Positions 25,907-35,031 are shown, counted from the stretch's first letter. The stretch is 64,000 nucleotides of DNA from Sedimenticola selenatireducens (GCF_007625115.1 NZ_VMNH01000023.1:186001-250000), one strand, 5' to 3'. Translations and numbers: made by a program. The notes: generated by a model from the letters alone, not told the origin.

Positions 25907-26505
25907 TGCCTACCCTGACATGGCCCACATCACTCCGTCCCTCTGATATGCAGTGGCGCTTGCAAACGAACACAACGGGATTCACGTCCCCGTTCACAGG
26001 TAAAACTACCACGCAGGAGTGGCCAGGTGCTCGCTGGATGGCCACCCTGGTGTATGACCAATGGCGTCGACACGAGATTCAGGCAATGGAGGCGTTTTTG
26101 GTGGCGCTACGTGGATCTGCGGGTCGATTTTATCTATGGAACCATGCGCGGGAGAATCCCCTGGGGGCGGCAACCGGGACGCCGCTGGTCAATGGAGCTA
26201 ATCAAGTTGGTGCCAACCTGATCACCGATGGGTGGACTCCCAATCAAGCAGGTATTTTATTGGCCGGTGACTATATCGGCGCGGGTGGTGAGCTGAAGAT
26301 GGTTATAGCCGATGTGGATGCTGATGCCACTGGTTCCGCCACTATTCCTATTGAACCCCCGTTGCGCTACAGCCCGACTGATGACAGTGCGGTGATCGTA
26401 AATAGTCCCACGACTACCTTTAAGCTGGTGGACGATGAGCAGACGGCATTTGACTATAAAGGCGTACTGGGTGGTTTTTCAATCGATGTGATTGAGGCGT
26501 TCTAA
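25906..26505 (+). CDS. Minor tail / distal tail-like protein
   Basis: A 199-residue protein starting inside the tape-measure stop. WPTSLRPSDMQWRLQTNT then RWMATLVYDQWRRHEIQAMEAFLVALRG, a pattern seen in tail proteins directly after the tape measure. Probably part of the distal tail ring. Confidence 0.65.
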   Translation: MPTLTWPTSLRPSDMQWRLQTNTTGFTSPFTGKTTTQEWPGARWMATLVYDQWRRHEIQAMEAFLVALRGSAGRFYLWNHARENPLGAATGTPLVNGANQVGANLITDGWTPNQAGILLAGDYIGAGGELKMVIADVDADATGSATIPIEPPLRYSPTDDSAVIVNSPTTTFKLVDDEQTAFDYKGVLGGFSIDVIEAF

Positions 26506-27050
26506 TGCGCACGTCAGACCCCACCACTCAAGCGGCGCTGGATCAAGACAACATCCCGTTGGTGATATTTGTTGAACTGGATTTTGCATCGGCGACATCA
26601 CGGGTCCATTCGGGCGTGGGCAATTTGCAGTGGAATGGACATACCTGGATGGGTGCGGGTGCAGTGGGTGAGATATCGGAGATTCAGGAGGGCGATGAGC
26701 TGCAAAGCAACGATATCCAAATGGTGCTGAATGGCGTTGACCCGGCCATGATGGCCACGGCCATGAGTGAAGACTATCAGGGAAGACCGGCAAAAATCTG
26801 GCTGGGTATTTTGGACAATGACCATCAGATGCTGGGTGAGCCGATAGGCCCATTTGGTGGGTTGATGGACACGATGGACGGCGAGATTGGCAAAGAGGGC
26901 CGCATTGTATTAACAGTAAAAAACCGCTTGGCCGATTGGGAGCGTCCACGCATTCGTCGTTATACCAATGAGGATCAGCAGGCTGAGTTTCCGGGGGATC
27001 TGGGCATGGAGTTTGTCTCCCAAATGGTAGAAAAGGAATTGGTCTGGTGA
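26505..27050 (+). CDS. Minor tail protein (lambda L-like position)
   Basis: A 181-residue protein with LVIFVELDFASATSRVHSGVGNLQWNGHTWMGAG near the start, typical of tip proteins of this class. In lambda order it lies where gpL is found, before a K-like protein. Iron-sulfur cysteines of gpL are not visible. Confidence 0.6.
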   Translation: MRTSDPTTQAALDQDNIPLVIFVELDFASATSRVHSGVGNLQWNGHTWMGAGAVGEISEIQEGDELQSNDIQMVLNGVDPAMMATAMSEDYQGRPAKIWLGILDNDHQMLGEPIGPFGGLMDTMDGEIGKEGRIVLTVKNRLADWERPRIRRYTNEDQQAEFPGDLGMEFVSQMVEKELVW

Positions 27051-27457
27051 TGCGGCTGGATGGCTGGGAAAAGAGGTTGATGGAACTGTTGCAGGCCGCA
27101 CATGATCGCCCGTTTGAATGGGGTAATCATGACTGCGCTTTGTTCGCAGCAGCGGGTGTATTGGCCATAACCGGTAATGATGTGGCAGCCGATGTGCGTG
27201 GCCATTATTCGTCTGCTAAAGGCGCTTTGAAAGTGCTGAAAACACTCGGCATGGCGGATCTGGAGAGTGCCACGACTCACCTGCTGGGAAACCCAGTGGA
27301 TACGCGCCTGGCTGGCCGGGGTGATGTGGTTCTGGTTGAGACTGCCAATGGCCCAACCTTGGCTATCTGTGCGGGCATTTACGCCTTTGCACCAGGTGAA
27401 AAGGGCTCTATTGCAATGGCACGCCATGCCTGGCGTAACGCCTGGAAGGTGGGTTGA
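27050..27457 (+). CDS. DUF6950-like tail protein (K-like, NlpC-type candidate)
   Basis: A 135-residue protein starting in TGATG overlap. It has FEWGNHDCALFAAAGVLAITGND, the NHDC start of DUF6950 proteins, which share a cysteine-peptidase-like fold with the NlpC domain of lambda K. Later His residues (ARHAW) could complete the site. May cut peptidoglycan at entry. Confidence 0.7.
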   Translation: MRLDGWEKRLMELLQAAHDRPFEWGNHDCALFAAAGVLAITGNDVAADVRGHYSSAKGALKVLKTLGMADLESATTHLLGNPVDTRLAGRGDVVLVETANGPTLAICAGIYAFAPGEKGSIAMARHAWRNAWKVG

Positions 27458-27458
27458 T

Positions 27459-30176
27459 ATGCCAACCGCGATAGCGGGTGCGATTATTTCTGCAGTAGGT
27501 GCCACCGGTATCGTGGCGTCACTCATTACCGCCGCTGTGAACATTGGCTTTAGCCTGGTGATGGGTGCCATATTCAAGCCCAAGCAACCAAAGGGCGGTG
27601 GTGGGTTTACCGCCGAGGCAACCGATCGCACAGTGGTGGTGAGGTCGCCAATTTCACCCCACCGGATTATCTATGGCGAGGCGCAGGTATCGGGCACCTT
27701 GGCCTTTGCCGATGTGACCGGCAGTGACCCAAAATATCTGCATATGGTCATCGTTCTTTCAGGGCGTGAAGTTGAGGAAATTGGTACGGTCTATTTCAAT
27801 GACATTCCAGAGACCGATAGCCGCTGGTCGGGGCACATTCGCATCAATCGTCATTTAGGGAGTCCTGACCAACTTGCCGATTCAGACCTGGTTGCCGAGA
27901 GCGCTCTCTGGACCAGCAACCATCGACTGCGAGGTCGGGCGTATATCTATGTCAGGCTCAAGCAGAGCCGTGATGTTTTTCCAACAGGCATCCCTAACAT
28001 CAAGGCCGTGTTGAAGGGGCACCAGGTGTACGATCCTCGTACCACACTGACCGTTTATTCAACGAATGCAGCGCTCTGTGCACTCGACTATCTGCGGTGG
28101 GAGTATGGCTTTGGGGCATTGTCCAGCGAGATTGATAATGACAGTTGGATTGCCAATGCCAATGCCTGTGATGAGCTAGTTACCATCGATGCGGAAGGCA
28201 CCACCCAGCAGCGCTATACCTGCAATGGCACGTTCACGTTGGATCGCTCGCCGCTCGATGTATTGGAAGAGTTGAAGTCCACGTTTGCCGGCGCTGCGGT
28301 CTGGTCAATGGGCACCTGGCAGGGACATGCTGGCGTTGCGATCGCACCGACCGGAGCGATTGATGAGGATGATCTGCGTGGCTCCATCAAATACCGTTAC
28401 AAGCCAGGGCGCGCTAAACAATTCAATGCGGTACGAGGGACGTTCGTCAACCCAGATGACCACTGGCAGCCGACAGATTTTACCCCGGTTACCAACAGCT
28501 ATTATGAAGGCCTGGATGGTGGCCAGCGGATTTATGAGGATATCGCGCTGGATTTTTGTACGGACCCGATTGAGGCACAGCGAAACGCCAAGATTGCCTT
28601 GGAGGTACACCGCCAATCACTGACGGCAACCCTGCCGATGATGTTAGGTGCTGGCCTAAAATACCGCCCTTGGCAGGTGGTTCCAATTACGATTGGTCCG
28701 CTCGGCTGGAGCGCCAAGCCGTTTCTGATCCTGGATTGGAAACTGGTTGAAGAGGATGGCGGCTTAGGTGTGGATTTGCTTGTTCAAGAGTACTCCGCTG
28801 AGTGTTTTGATTGGAACTTCGGCGAGGCCACAACGCGCGATCTCACGCCCAATACAAACCTACTCGACCCATCGATCATTTTGCCGCCCACAGGTATTCA
28901 GTTGGTCAGTGGCACTACCGAACTTTTGGTGGGTGGTGATGGCACCGTCATCAGCCGTTTGAGAGTAGATTGGATCAATCCATCCGATGCGACAGTGCAG
29001 CAGGTTGATATTCAGTACAAGCGAACTGTTGACACTGGCTGGACCAGTGTTAATCCGGCGCGTAGTGGTGAAACCACCGCGTGGATCAGCCCTGTTTTGG
29101 ATGGTGAGCGCTATGATGTGCGGCTGCGTTCAGTCAACAGCTGGGGCGTTCGGTCGGCCTGGGAGTATGCCTACAACCACCTGGTGTTGGGTAAGTCTTT
29201 AGACCCTTCTGATGTCAGTCAGTTTTTCGTTGATCGTCAGCCCGATGGTACGCGCCAGTTCTCATGGTTGCCGGTTACCGATGCTGACCTAGCGGGCTAT
29301 CTCATTCGCTATCGCCTCGGGACTGGTTGGGACTGGGATGACATGTCACCGCTCCACGAGGGTTTGCTGATGGCGTCTCCGTGGGAAACTAATCAGCTGG
29401 CGGCAGGAACCTATACCGTTGGAATTAAGGCGATTGATCGTTCAGGTAATGAATCGGTCAATGCCCGGATTATCCAGTCGACGCTGGGTGATCCTCGCAT
29501 CAAAAATGCGCTGGCTTATGAAGGGGCGCATCTGCAGGGCTGGCCTGGCACCAAAACCAATTGTGCGGCCGATAATGCCGGGGGCACGCTCACTGCCCTG
29601 GGTAACTACACGTGGGACGATCTGACCACCTGGGATGCCTGGGCATCGTGGGCACAAAATCCCTACACACAGATTATCTATGAGCACCTCAAGTTAGATC
29701 TTGGCGCGAGTGTCGCCTTTAACCCACTGATTACCGCCAATGCCTCGGCAACGCCTGTAATCGAAATCAGTACCTCTGTTGACGATATTGCATGGACGTC
29801 TTGGTCTGTCCCGGCTGGGCAGGTGACAGCTCGTTACCTCAAGGTGCGTGTAACAGTTAATCAGGCAGCCAGCGAGATCCCACAGATCCAGACATTGGTC
29901 ATCATCGCTGGGGGTGAGTCTCTTGAGGAAGATATTAACGACCAAGCCACCAGCGGTTGGGCTGGCTCGGCCGCTGCTGGGCGTACTGTCCCGCTGCAAA
30001 AAACCTACGCAACAATCACGAGTGTTCAGGTTGCGCTGCAGAATGTCGGGCCGGGATGGAGTTGGGAGGTGTTATCCAAGTCCACTGCCGGGCCGGTGAT
30101 CCGGATTTATGACAATAACGACACACCCGCTGATGCCACAGTTGACGTGGTTATCAAGGGCGTCCCAAACAATTAA
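27459..30176 (+). CDS. Tail tip / host-specificity protein (lambda J-like)
   Basis: ATG 27459 gives 905 residues; the longer upstream frame overlaps the previous gene. An N-terminal hydrophobic stretch and Lys/Gly-rich hinge (FKPKQPKGGGGF) lead into the J-type core with PHRIIYGEAQVSGTLAF. Two fibronectin-III-like domains follow (about 490-690), then a carbohydrate-binding-like C-terminus. Central baseplate hub and probable receptor determinant. Confidence 0.85.
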   Translation: MPTAIAGAIISAVGATGIVASLITAAVNIGFSLVMGAIFKPKQPKGGGGFTAEATDRTVVVRSPISPHRIIYGEAQVSGTLAFADVTGSDPKYLHMVIVLSGREVEEIGTVYFNDIPETDSRWSGHIRINRHLGSPDQLADSDLVAESALWTSNHRLRGRAYIYVRLKQSRDVFPTGIPNIKAVLKGHQVYDPRTTLTVYSTNAALCALDYLRWEYGFGALSSEIDNDSWIANANACDELVTIDAEGTTQQRYTCNGTFTLDRSPLDVLEELKSTFAGAAVWSMGTWQGHAGVAIAPTGAIDEDDLRGSIKYRYKPGRAKQFNAVRGTFVNPDDHWQPTDFTPVTNSYYEGLDGGQRIYEDIALDFCTDPIEAQRNAKIALEVHRQSLTATLPMMLGAGLKYRPWQVVPITIGPLGWSAKPFLILDWKLVEEDGGLGVDLLVQEYSAECFDWNFGEATTRDLTPNTNLLDPSIILPPTGIQLVSGTTELLVGGDGTVISRLRVDWINPSDATVQQVDIQYKRTVDTGWTSVNPARSGETTAWISPVLDGERYDVRLRSVNSWGVRSAWEYAYNHLVLGKSLDPSDVSQFFVDRQPDGTRQFSWLPVTDADLAGYLIRYRLGTGWDWDDMSPLHEGLLMASPWETNQLAAGTYTVGIKAIDRSGNESVNARIIQSTLGDPRIKNALAYEGAHLQGWPGTKTNCAADNAGGTLTALGNYTWDDLTTWDAWASWAQNPYTQIIYEHLKLDLGASVAFNPLITANASATPVIEISTSVDDIAWTSWSVPAGQVTARYLKVRVTVNQAASEIPQIQTLVIIAGGESLEEDINDQATSGWAGSAAAGRTVPLQKTYATITSVQVALQNVGPGWSWEVLSKSTAGPVIRIYDNNDTPADATVDVVIKGVPNN

Positions 30177-30185
30177 GGAGAGCAG

Positions 30186-30911
30186 ATGAGCTGGCCAACA
30201 GATGATCTCGGCACCACCAATACTGACGAAGGTATCGATAACCCGAGTATTGCCCGCCCAATGATCAACACGCTGATACAGCGTGTGAAGAGCATCATTG
30301 CTGCTCGGGGTGTCGCCAATGGTGTGGCTGACCTGGATGCCGATGCCAAGGTGCCCAATGCCCGACTGCGTCTAGGCAGCGCGGGTGGCGTGGCGGGTTT
30401 GGATGGTAATGGCAAGGTGCCTATTGCGCAGCTGCCTGGAGGGGCAGGGAATGGACTGGATGCAGACAAACTGGATGGACAGGAAGGAGCCTATTACGCC
30501 CCAAAGGCGTCCCCAGCATTTACAGGCACTCCGACTGCGCCTACGCAAGCCGGAAGTGATGATTCCACGAGAATTGCTACTACGGCGTTTGTAAAAGCAC
30601 TGGTGGCTGCAATATCAACACTGCCACCTGCAAATTCAGTCGGTGATAATGAGCTAAAGAAAAGCTTTCAGGCAGATGGCTCGTGGGCCATTCCGGACGG
30701 AGGGTCTACGCGGTACACAGTCCCCTCTGGGGTCTACATGGTAGTTTCGGCTGTTGCCCCTATTCTATTGTGTTTATATACCTCCGGTACATGGAAGGAC
30801 TCGTTCGCTTATGGGCAAGGCGGCATCATCATTTCTGATGGAGCTAATGTTGCATTCAAGACCACTGGGTGGGTAGGCGCGGCCCACGTTTACTACAAAA
30901 AATTAGCATGA
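30186..30911 (+). CDS. Tail fibre protein
   Basis: A 241-residue protein, ribosome site GGAG. It has a repeated LDADAKVPNARL / LDGNGKVPIAQLP motif, a PKASPAFTGTPTAPTQAG collagen-like collar and IATTAFVKA, all common in tail fibres. The short C-terminus probably contacts the receptor. Confidence 0.8.
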   Translation: MSWPTDDLGTTNTDEGIDNPSIARPMINTLIQRVKSIIAARGVANGVADLDADAKVPNARLRLGSAGGVAGLDGNGKVPIAQLPGGAGNGLDADKLDGQEGAYYAPKASPAFTGTPTAPTQAGSDDSTRIATTAFVKALVAAISTLPPANSVGDNELKKSFQADGSWAIPDGGSTRYTVPSGVYMVVSAVAPILLCLYTSGTWKDSFAYGQGGIIISDGANVAFKTTGWVGAAHVYYKKLA

Positions 30912-30920
30912 GGAAGACCG

Positions 30921-31439
30921 ATGCCAACGCTTAATCAGATCATTGATAATTCGCAGACTGATTGGGATGGATTTCCTGATTCGCTGAACGGCGAGCGGTT
31001 CCTGGGTTTCGGATCCGATGGATTGAGTTCGGATCCAAAAGATGGATATCTCACAGAGCTGGTTATGCCACAAAAAAGCTTGGTAGATATTAAAGCAAGC
31101 AAACTGGAAGAGATGTTGGATGCATGTGAAGCGCAAATTCGTGCTGGATTTATCTCTAATGCACTGGGAGATGACCACCTCTACGACACCGCAAAAGATA
31201 GCGATCAACTGAATTTGATAGCAGCTGGATTGGGTGGCATCGACATTCCATTTACATGCACAAAGCTAAGTGATGGAGTGAAGGCGCAACGTCTACATAC
31301 AGCGGTTCAAATCACCCAGGTATACACAGCCGCTTCAGCAGAGAAGGTACGCCTCTTGGGCGTAATGGATTCACTGCGAACAGCGATATCTACTGCTGTA
31401 TCAGTCGTGGATGTGGAGGCAATCACCTGGACTGGATAA
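30921..31439 (+). CDS. DUF4376-like tail fibre assembly protein
   Basis: A 172-residue protein with a C-terminal helical segment (SLVDIKASKLEEMLDACEAQIRAGF...) typical of DUF4376 and tail-fibre assembly proteins, directly after a fibre gene. Likely folds or attaches the fibre. Last gene of the tail operon. Confidence 0.7.
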   Translation: MPTLNQIIDNSQTDWDGFPDSLNGERFLGFGSDGLSSDPKDGYLTELVMPQKSLVDIKASKLEEMLDACEAQIRAGFISNALGDDHLYDTAKDSDQLNLIAAGLGGIDIPFTCTKLSDGVKAQRLHTAVQITQVYTAASAEKVRLLGVMDSLRTAISTAVSVVDVEAITWTG

Positions 31440-31460
31440 GTATTATTTGAGAGACAAGAA

Positions 31461-31604
31461 GTAGGAAGCGACCAGATAGGTGCGCCAACACCCACCTGGC
31501 CGTCAACCCACGGTATACGAGACCGTGAGCCGACCAAGGCTTCCCAGCCCTGTACAGAGCGCTGAGAGCCTACCACAAAAACAAGAATCGGAGTGACGGC
31601 TCAC
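31461..31604 (+). ncRNA. Structured leader RNA of the adenine methylase gene
   Basis: The 166-bp gap has nested complementarity: GGAAGC (31464) with GCTTCC (31539), AGGTG (31478) with CACCT (31493) and CACGGT (31509) with ACCGTG (31522). In addition GTGAGCCG (31525) is perfectly complementary to CGGCTCAC (31597), which lies between the GGAG ribosome site and the ATG of the methylase. The last pairing and the CACGGT hairpin share bases and exclude each other, as in a translational switch. Mu mom translation is also controlled by RNA structure at this genome position. Confidence 0.5.
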
Positions 31605-31605
31605 T

Positions 31606-32415
31606 ATGAAATATCATCCTGTAGTCCCCTGGATTGGGGGAAAAGGGCGCATATCAGACTGGATTCTATCCAGGTTCCCTGTCCACAAGTGCTATGTAGA
31701 GGCGTTCTGTGGAGCGGCAGCCATCTATTTCACTAAGCCTCCAAGTGAAGTCGAGGTGATAAATGACATCAACGGGGAGCTGGTAAACATGTACCGGGTC
31801 ATCCAGCATCATCCAGAGGAGATGATCCGACAGTTCAAATGGGCGCTTTCAAGCCGCCAGTTCTATGAGTGGGAACAACGTAAAGATCCCGCCACTTTGA
31901 CGGATATCCAGCGGGCTGCACGGTTCTACTATCTACAAAAGCAGGCTTTTGGTGGGCGGGTTGATGGGCAGAGCTTTGGAACAGCGACTACATCAGCACC
32001 CAGGCTGAATCTGTTCAGGCTGGAGGAAGATCTCAGCCAGGCGCACCTGAGGCTGCAAGGTACCTATGTGGAGAATCTACCCTGGGATGAGATCATCCGG
32101 CGATACGATCGACCACATACACTGTTCTATCTGGATCCACCCTACTGGAATACGGAGGGCTATGGGGTTAATTGGACATTCGATAACTATGAGCGCATGG
32201 CTATATTGGCACGTGAGAGCAGCGGCATGATGATGATCTCAGTGAACGATATCCCAGAGATGAGGGAAGTTTTCTCCGGGCTTTATATGGATACACGGCC
32301 AATCAAGTATACGGTCGGTGGAGGAGCTGGTACGGAGGCTCAGGAACTACTGATTTGGAATGACCAGGCTGAAAATGCACCTAAGCAGTCAGGAGCACAG
32401 ATGAGGCTGATGTGA
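31606..32415 (+). CDS. DNA adenine methylase (D12 class)
   Basis: A 269-residue class D12 N6-adenine methyltransferase: SAM-binding motif PWIGGKGRISDWIL at the N-terminus and catalytic motif IV DPPYWNTEGYG (about 182-192). Full length for the class. No restriction enzyme is nearby. At the far right end of the phage it occupies the place of mom in Mu, so it may protect phage DNA from host restriction or alter gene regulation. Confidence 0.9.
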   Translation: MKYHPVVPWIGGKGRISDWILSRFPVHKCYVEAFCGAAAIYFTKPPSEVEVINDINGELVNMYRVIQHHPEEMIRQFKWALSSRQFYEWEQRKDPATLTDIQRAARFYYLQKQAFGGRVDGQSFGTATTSAPRLNLFRLEEDLSQAHLRLQGTYVENLPWDEIIRRYDRPHTLFYLDPPYWNTEGYGVNWTFDNYERMAILARESSGMMMISVNDIPEMREVFSGLYMDTRPIKYTVGGGAGTEAQELLIWNDQAENAPKQSGAQMRLM

Positions 32416-32466
32416 TACGGTCTTCAGACATCTATTTGAACTATTGGAATTTTGTTTAGAGATGCT

Positions 32467-32523
32467 AAATTATTTCGGAGAGGCATTTATCTCGCTCTGA
32501 GCGACGATTTATCGCGCTCGGCA
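32467..32523. repeat. Right end of phage with transposase-type direct repeats
   Basis: CATTTATCTCGCTCT (32484) and GATTTATCGCGCTCG (32506) are direct repeats 22 bp apart, with a weaker third copy AATTATTTCGGAG at 32468. The last phage bases are CA at 32522-32523. Read inward from the host, the end starts TGCCGAGCGCGATAAATC. Spacing and terminal dinucleotide match Mu-type attachment ends bound by transposase; the next five bases TCAAC would be the target duplication. Confidence 0.65.
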
Positions 32524-32789
32524 TCAACACCCCCAGGGGAACCCTGGAGTTTAAATATTTCTTCTCCAGCCATGTCAGTACGGCTGGAGGTGGAGAGTGT
32601 TCCGCCACCGCGATACGGGCATTGATAAAGAAATTAGTCGCTGCAGAGAAACCTAATAAGCCTCTCAGTGACAACAAGCTGGCGAGCATACTCGCCGACC
32701 AAGGCATTCAGGTCGCTAGGCGGACTGTAGCAAAATACCGCGAGTCTATGGCGATACCGCCATCAAACGAGCGCAAGCGCCTCATATAG
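32524..32789 (+). pseudogene. rpoN: 3' fragment of rpoN (sigma-54), interrupted by prophage
   Basis: The open frame reads [17 protein letters not shown], then a helical segment, the RpoN box [10 protein letters not shown] and the usual end [11 protein letters not shown]-like tail before TAG. These are the last 88 codons of sigma-54, corresponding to the domain that contacts the -24 promoter element. Upstream homology stops exactly at the phage end; the preceding in-frame residues are phage-derived. hpf-ptsN-rapZ follow in the usual order, confirming identity. Confidence 0.93.
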
Positions 32790-32813
32790 AGGCCAGTAAC
32801 CAAGGAGCAAATC

Positions 32814-33152
32814 ATGCAAATCAGCATCACCGGTCATCATGTAGACATCACCGAAGCCATGCGCAACTATGTCGATACCAAATTCGAGCGTCTTGAGCGT
32901 CATTTTGATCACGTCACCAAAATTCACGTTATTTTAAGTGTTGAGAAACTGCGTCAGAAGGCAGAAGCCACACTCCACGTAAATGGTGCCGATGTCTTTG
33001 CCGAGTGTGTAGAAGAAGATATGTATGCAGCCATTGATGGTCTGGTGGATAAAATTGATCGCCAAGTGAAAAAACTCAAGGAGAAGAGCACTAACCATCG
33101 TAATGGTGTTGGCATGAAGGGTATTGACCCCGCTAACGCAGAAATCGGATAA
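32814..33152 (+). CDS. hpf: Ribosome hibernation promoting factor
   Basis: A 112-residue HPF/YfiA family protein (MQISITGHHVDITEAMRNYVDTKFERLERHFD) with a strong GGAG. It binds the 30S subunit and dimerises or inactivates ribosomes in stationary phase. Short form, without the C-terminal dimer domain of long HPFs. It is the usual gene after rpoN; with the phage inserted upstream its transcription may depend on a local or phage promoter. Confidence 0.95.
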   Translation: MQISITGHHVDITEAMRNYVDTKFERLERHFDHVTKIHVILSVEKLRQKAEATLHVNGADVFAECVEEDMYAAIDGLVDKIDRQVKKLKEKSTNHRNGVGMKGIDPANAEIG

Positions 33153-33164
33153 GCAGGCATAACA

Positions 33165-33641
33165 ATGTTTCCCGCAAACTTTATAAGTGTTGAACGGATC
33201 AGTACCGCCAACCAGGCCGCCAGTAAAAAGCGCATTCTTGAAGAGGTCGCAGGTCTGTTGGCAACCGCTTCTGAGGAACTCACTCAGGGCAACGTGTTTG
33301 ACAAACTGCTTGAGCGGGAACGACTAGGTAGTACCGGGCTGGGGCATGGCATCGCCTTGCCCCACGCCCGGGTTGCCGGCATCGCTGAAGCCCGCGGTGC
33401 CTTTATACAATTACAAAAAGGGGCTGATTTTGACGCCATTGATCAACAGCCAGTTGATCTGGTGTTTGGCCTCCTGGTACCAGAAGAGGCAACGGAGGCC
33501 CATCTCCAGCTTCTGGCAAAACTGGCAACGCTGTTCAGCGATGCGGATTTCTGTGCGCGACTTAGACAAGCACAGGACAGTGAAACCTTGCTGAATGAAT
33601 TTCTGCTCATTGAGCCCATGCGCAAAAGCGCGAGTGCCTGA
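33165..33641 (+). CDS. ptsN: PTS IIA-Ntr protein
   Basis: A 158-residue EIIA-Ntr with the phospho-acceptor region GLGHGIALPHARV (His67). Receives phosphate from HPr-type carrier and regulates potassium transport and nitrogen/carbon balance. Twelve bp after hpf. Confidence 0.94.
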   Translation: MFPANFISVERISTANQAASKKRILEEVAGLLATASEELTQGNVFDKLLERERLGSTGLGHGIALPHARVAGIAEARGAFIQLQKGADFDAIDQQPVDLVFGLLVPEEATEAHLQLLAKLATLFSDADFCARLRQAQDSETLLNEFLLIEPMRKSASA

Positions 33642-33730
33642 TCTCCACTTGCAAGCGCATGCAAAGGCTGATTAACTAAACCCCTACTAAAAGCGAAACC
33701 TGTTGAATATTAAGAGATTATAATTATTCA

Positions 33731-34603
33731 ATGAAACTGGCCATCATCACTGGGCTCTCCGGTTCAGGAAAGAGTGTCGCACTTCATACACTGGAAGATG
33801 AGGGCTACTACTGCATTGACAATCTGCCGGTTTTTCTCCTACCCGCGCTGGCCGGCGAACTCGTCGCTCGGCAGGATAAACGATTCGATCTGGTCGCTAT
33901 CAGTCTTGATGCCCGCAACGCCCCAGATAAATTTGAGGACATCTCCTCACTGTTAAAACCGCTGAAAGAAAACGGCATCCGCTATGAAGTCATCTTCCTT
34001 GAGTCCCAGGACGAGACACTGGTTAAACGCTTCAGCGAGACACGCCGACGCCATCCACTCACCGGCGGACAACGCCCCCTTTCCGAGGCTATAAGCTATG
34101 AAAGAGCGCTGATGGCGCCCTTTCTCAGCGTGGCTGACCTGCGTATCGATACCAGTCAGACCACACTTCATGAGCTGCGCCACATCATCCGTTCACGCAT
34201 CAGTGAACGACTGGACACCAAGATCTCACTGCTGTTTCAGTCATTTGGCTTCAAGCAGGGCGTGCCACGGGATGCCGATTTTGTCTATGACGCGCGCTGT
34301 TTGCCTAATCCTCACTGGCAACCTGAACTGAGACCGCTGACCGGTAAAGATACCGCTGTCGCAGATTTTCTTGCTGCCAGCTCAGAGGTTCAGCGTTACA
34401 AAGAGGATATCACCCGATTCCTTGAGCAGTGGATTCCCTGCTTCGAACGTGAAGGACGCAGCTATCTGACCATCGCTATCGGCTGTACAGGTGGCCAACA
34501 CCGCTCAGTTTTTATGGTAGAACAACTCGCCACGCATTTTCGTAACTGCGGTCGACAGATCCAGACCCGCCACAGGGATCTGCCACTGTCCCCGGCTACC
34601 TGA
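33731..34603 (+). CDS. rapZ: RNase adapter protein RapZ (NTPase)
   Basis: A 290-residue protein with Walker A GLSGSGKS (8-15) and the C-terminal CTGGQHRSVFMVE signature. In enterobacteria RapZ delivers GlmZ sRNA to RNase E; in other Gammaproteobacteria its target is less clear. Usual member of the rpoN locus. Confidence 0.94.
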   Translation: MKLAIITGLSGSGKSVALHTLEDEGYYCIDNLPVFLLPALAGELVARQDKRFDLVAISLDARNAPDKFEDISSLLKPLKENGIRYEVIFLESQDETLVKRFSETRRRHPLTGGQRPLSEAISYERALMAPFLSVADLRIDTSQTTLHELRHIIRSRISERLDTKISLLFQSFGFKQGVPRDADFVYDARCLPNPHWQPELRPLTGKDTAVADFLAASSEVQRYKEDITRFLEQWIPCFEREGRSYLTIAIGCTGGQHRSVFMVEQLATHFRNCGRQIQTRHRDLPLSPAT

Positions 34604-34761
34604 CAGCGAGCAAGAACAGACAGTCAAAGAGAGGCCGAGTTGGTCCTGCTCCAGCTTCTGGCTGTCAAGAATAGATGAAAGAAGGATTCAAACCCGCCAT
34701 TTCATCAACAGCGGAGATTGTGAGATAGTATTTCCCATGGCATCAGTGACTTGAGCAATCT

Positions 34762-35031
34762 ATGGTTAAAAAGCAGATAACAATTATTAATCGCCTTGGC
34801 CTTCATGCGCGTGCGGCTGCAAAATTTATAACCGAAGCCGGCCAATACAGCAGCGAAATTTTACTCGACAGGGGAGACAAACCGGTCAATGGTAAAAGTA
34901 TTATGGAGGTAATGATGTTAGCTGCGAGCCAGGGAACGGAACTGACCCTCACCACCCATGGAGAGGACGAGGAAGCGGCCGCTTCGGCCTTGGAGGCCCT
35001 CATCAATGACCGGTTCGGAGAGCCTGAGTGA
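34762..35031 (+). CDS. Phosphocarrier protein HPr
   Basis: An 89-residue HPr with His15 (GLHARAA) and Ser46 (NGKSIMEV). Passes phosphate from EI to PtsN; could be named ptsH or ptsO (NPr). A 158-bp gap separates it from rapZ, where some relatives have an EIIA-Man gene that is missing here. Confidence 0.92.
   Translation: MVKKQITIINRLGLHARAAAKFITEAGQYSSEILLDRGDKPVNGKSIMEVMMLAASQGTELTLTTHGEDEEAAASALEALINDRFGEPE

Larger units (their letters stand above)
1..32523. mobile_element. Transposable (Mu/B3/D3112-like) siphophage prophage, left end outside window
   Basis: Packaging and head genes resemble Mu-like phages (DUF2730, gp26-like, DUF3486, gp28-like terminase, F-like protein), joined to a lambda-type long non-contractile tail. 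The right boundary is set by the point where sigma-54 coding sequence resumes; the last phage bases are CA, as in Mu-type ends, preceded by direct repeats about 22 bp apart. No transposase or integrase is in the window. Early genes run leftwards off the edge, so MuA/MuB-like genes are expected there (inference). All expected late modules are present and intact. Confidence 0.85.

Noticed and set aside
27267-27458. 64 extra N-terminal codons of the tail-tip protein
   Set aside because: They overlap the K-like gene entirely; the ATG at 27459 right after its stop gives the natural start.
31440-31605. Possible retron or other reverse-transcriptase-linked RNA
   Set aside because: No reverse transcriptase is nearby and the RNA directly precedes a methylase start, so a translational leader is the simpler reading.
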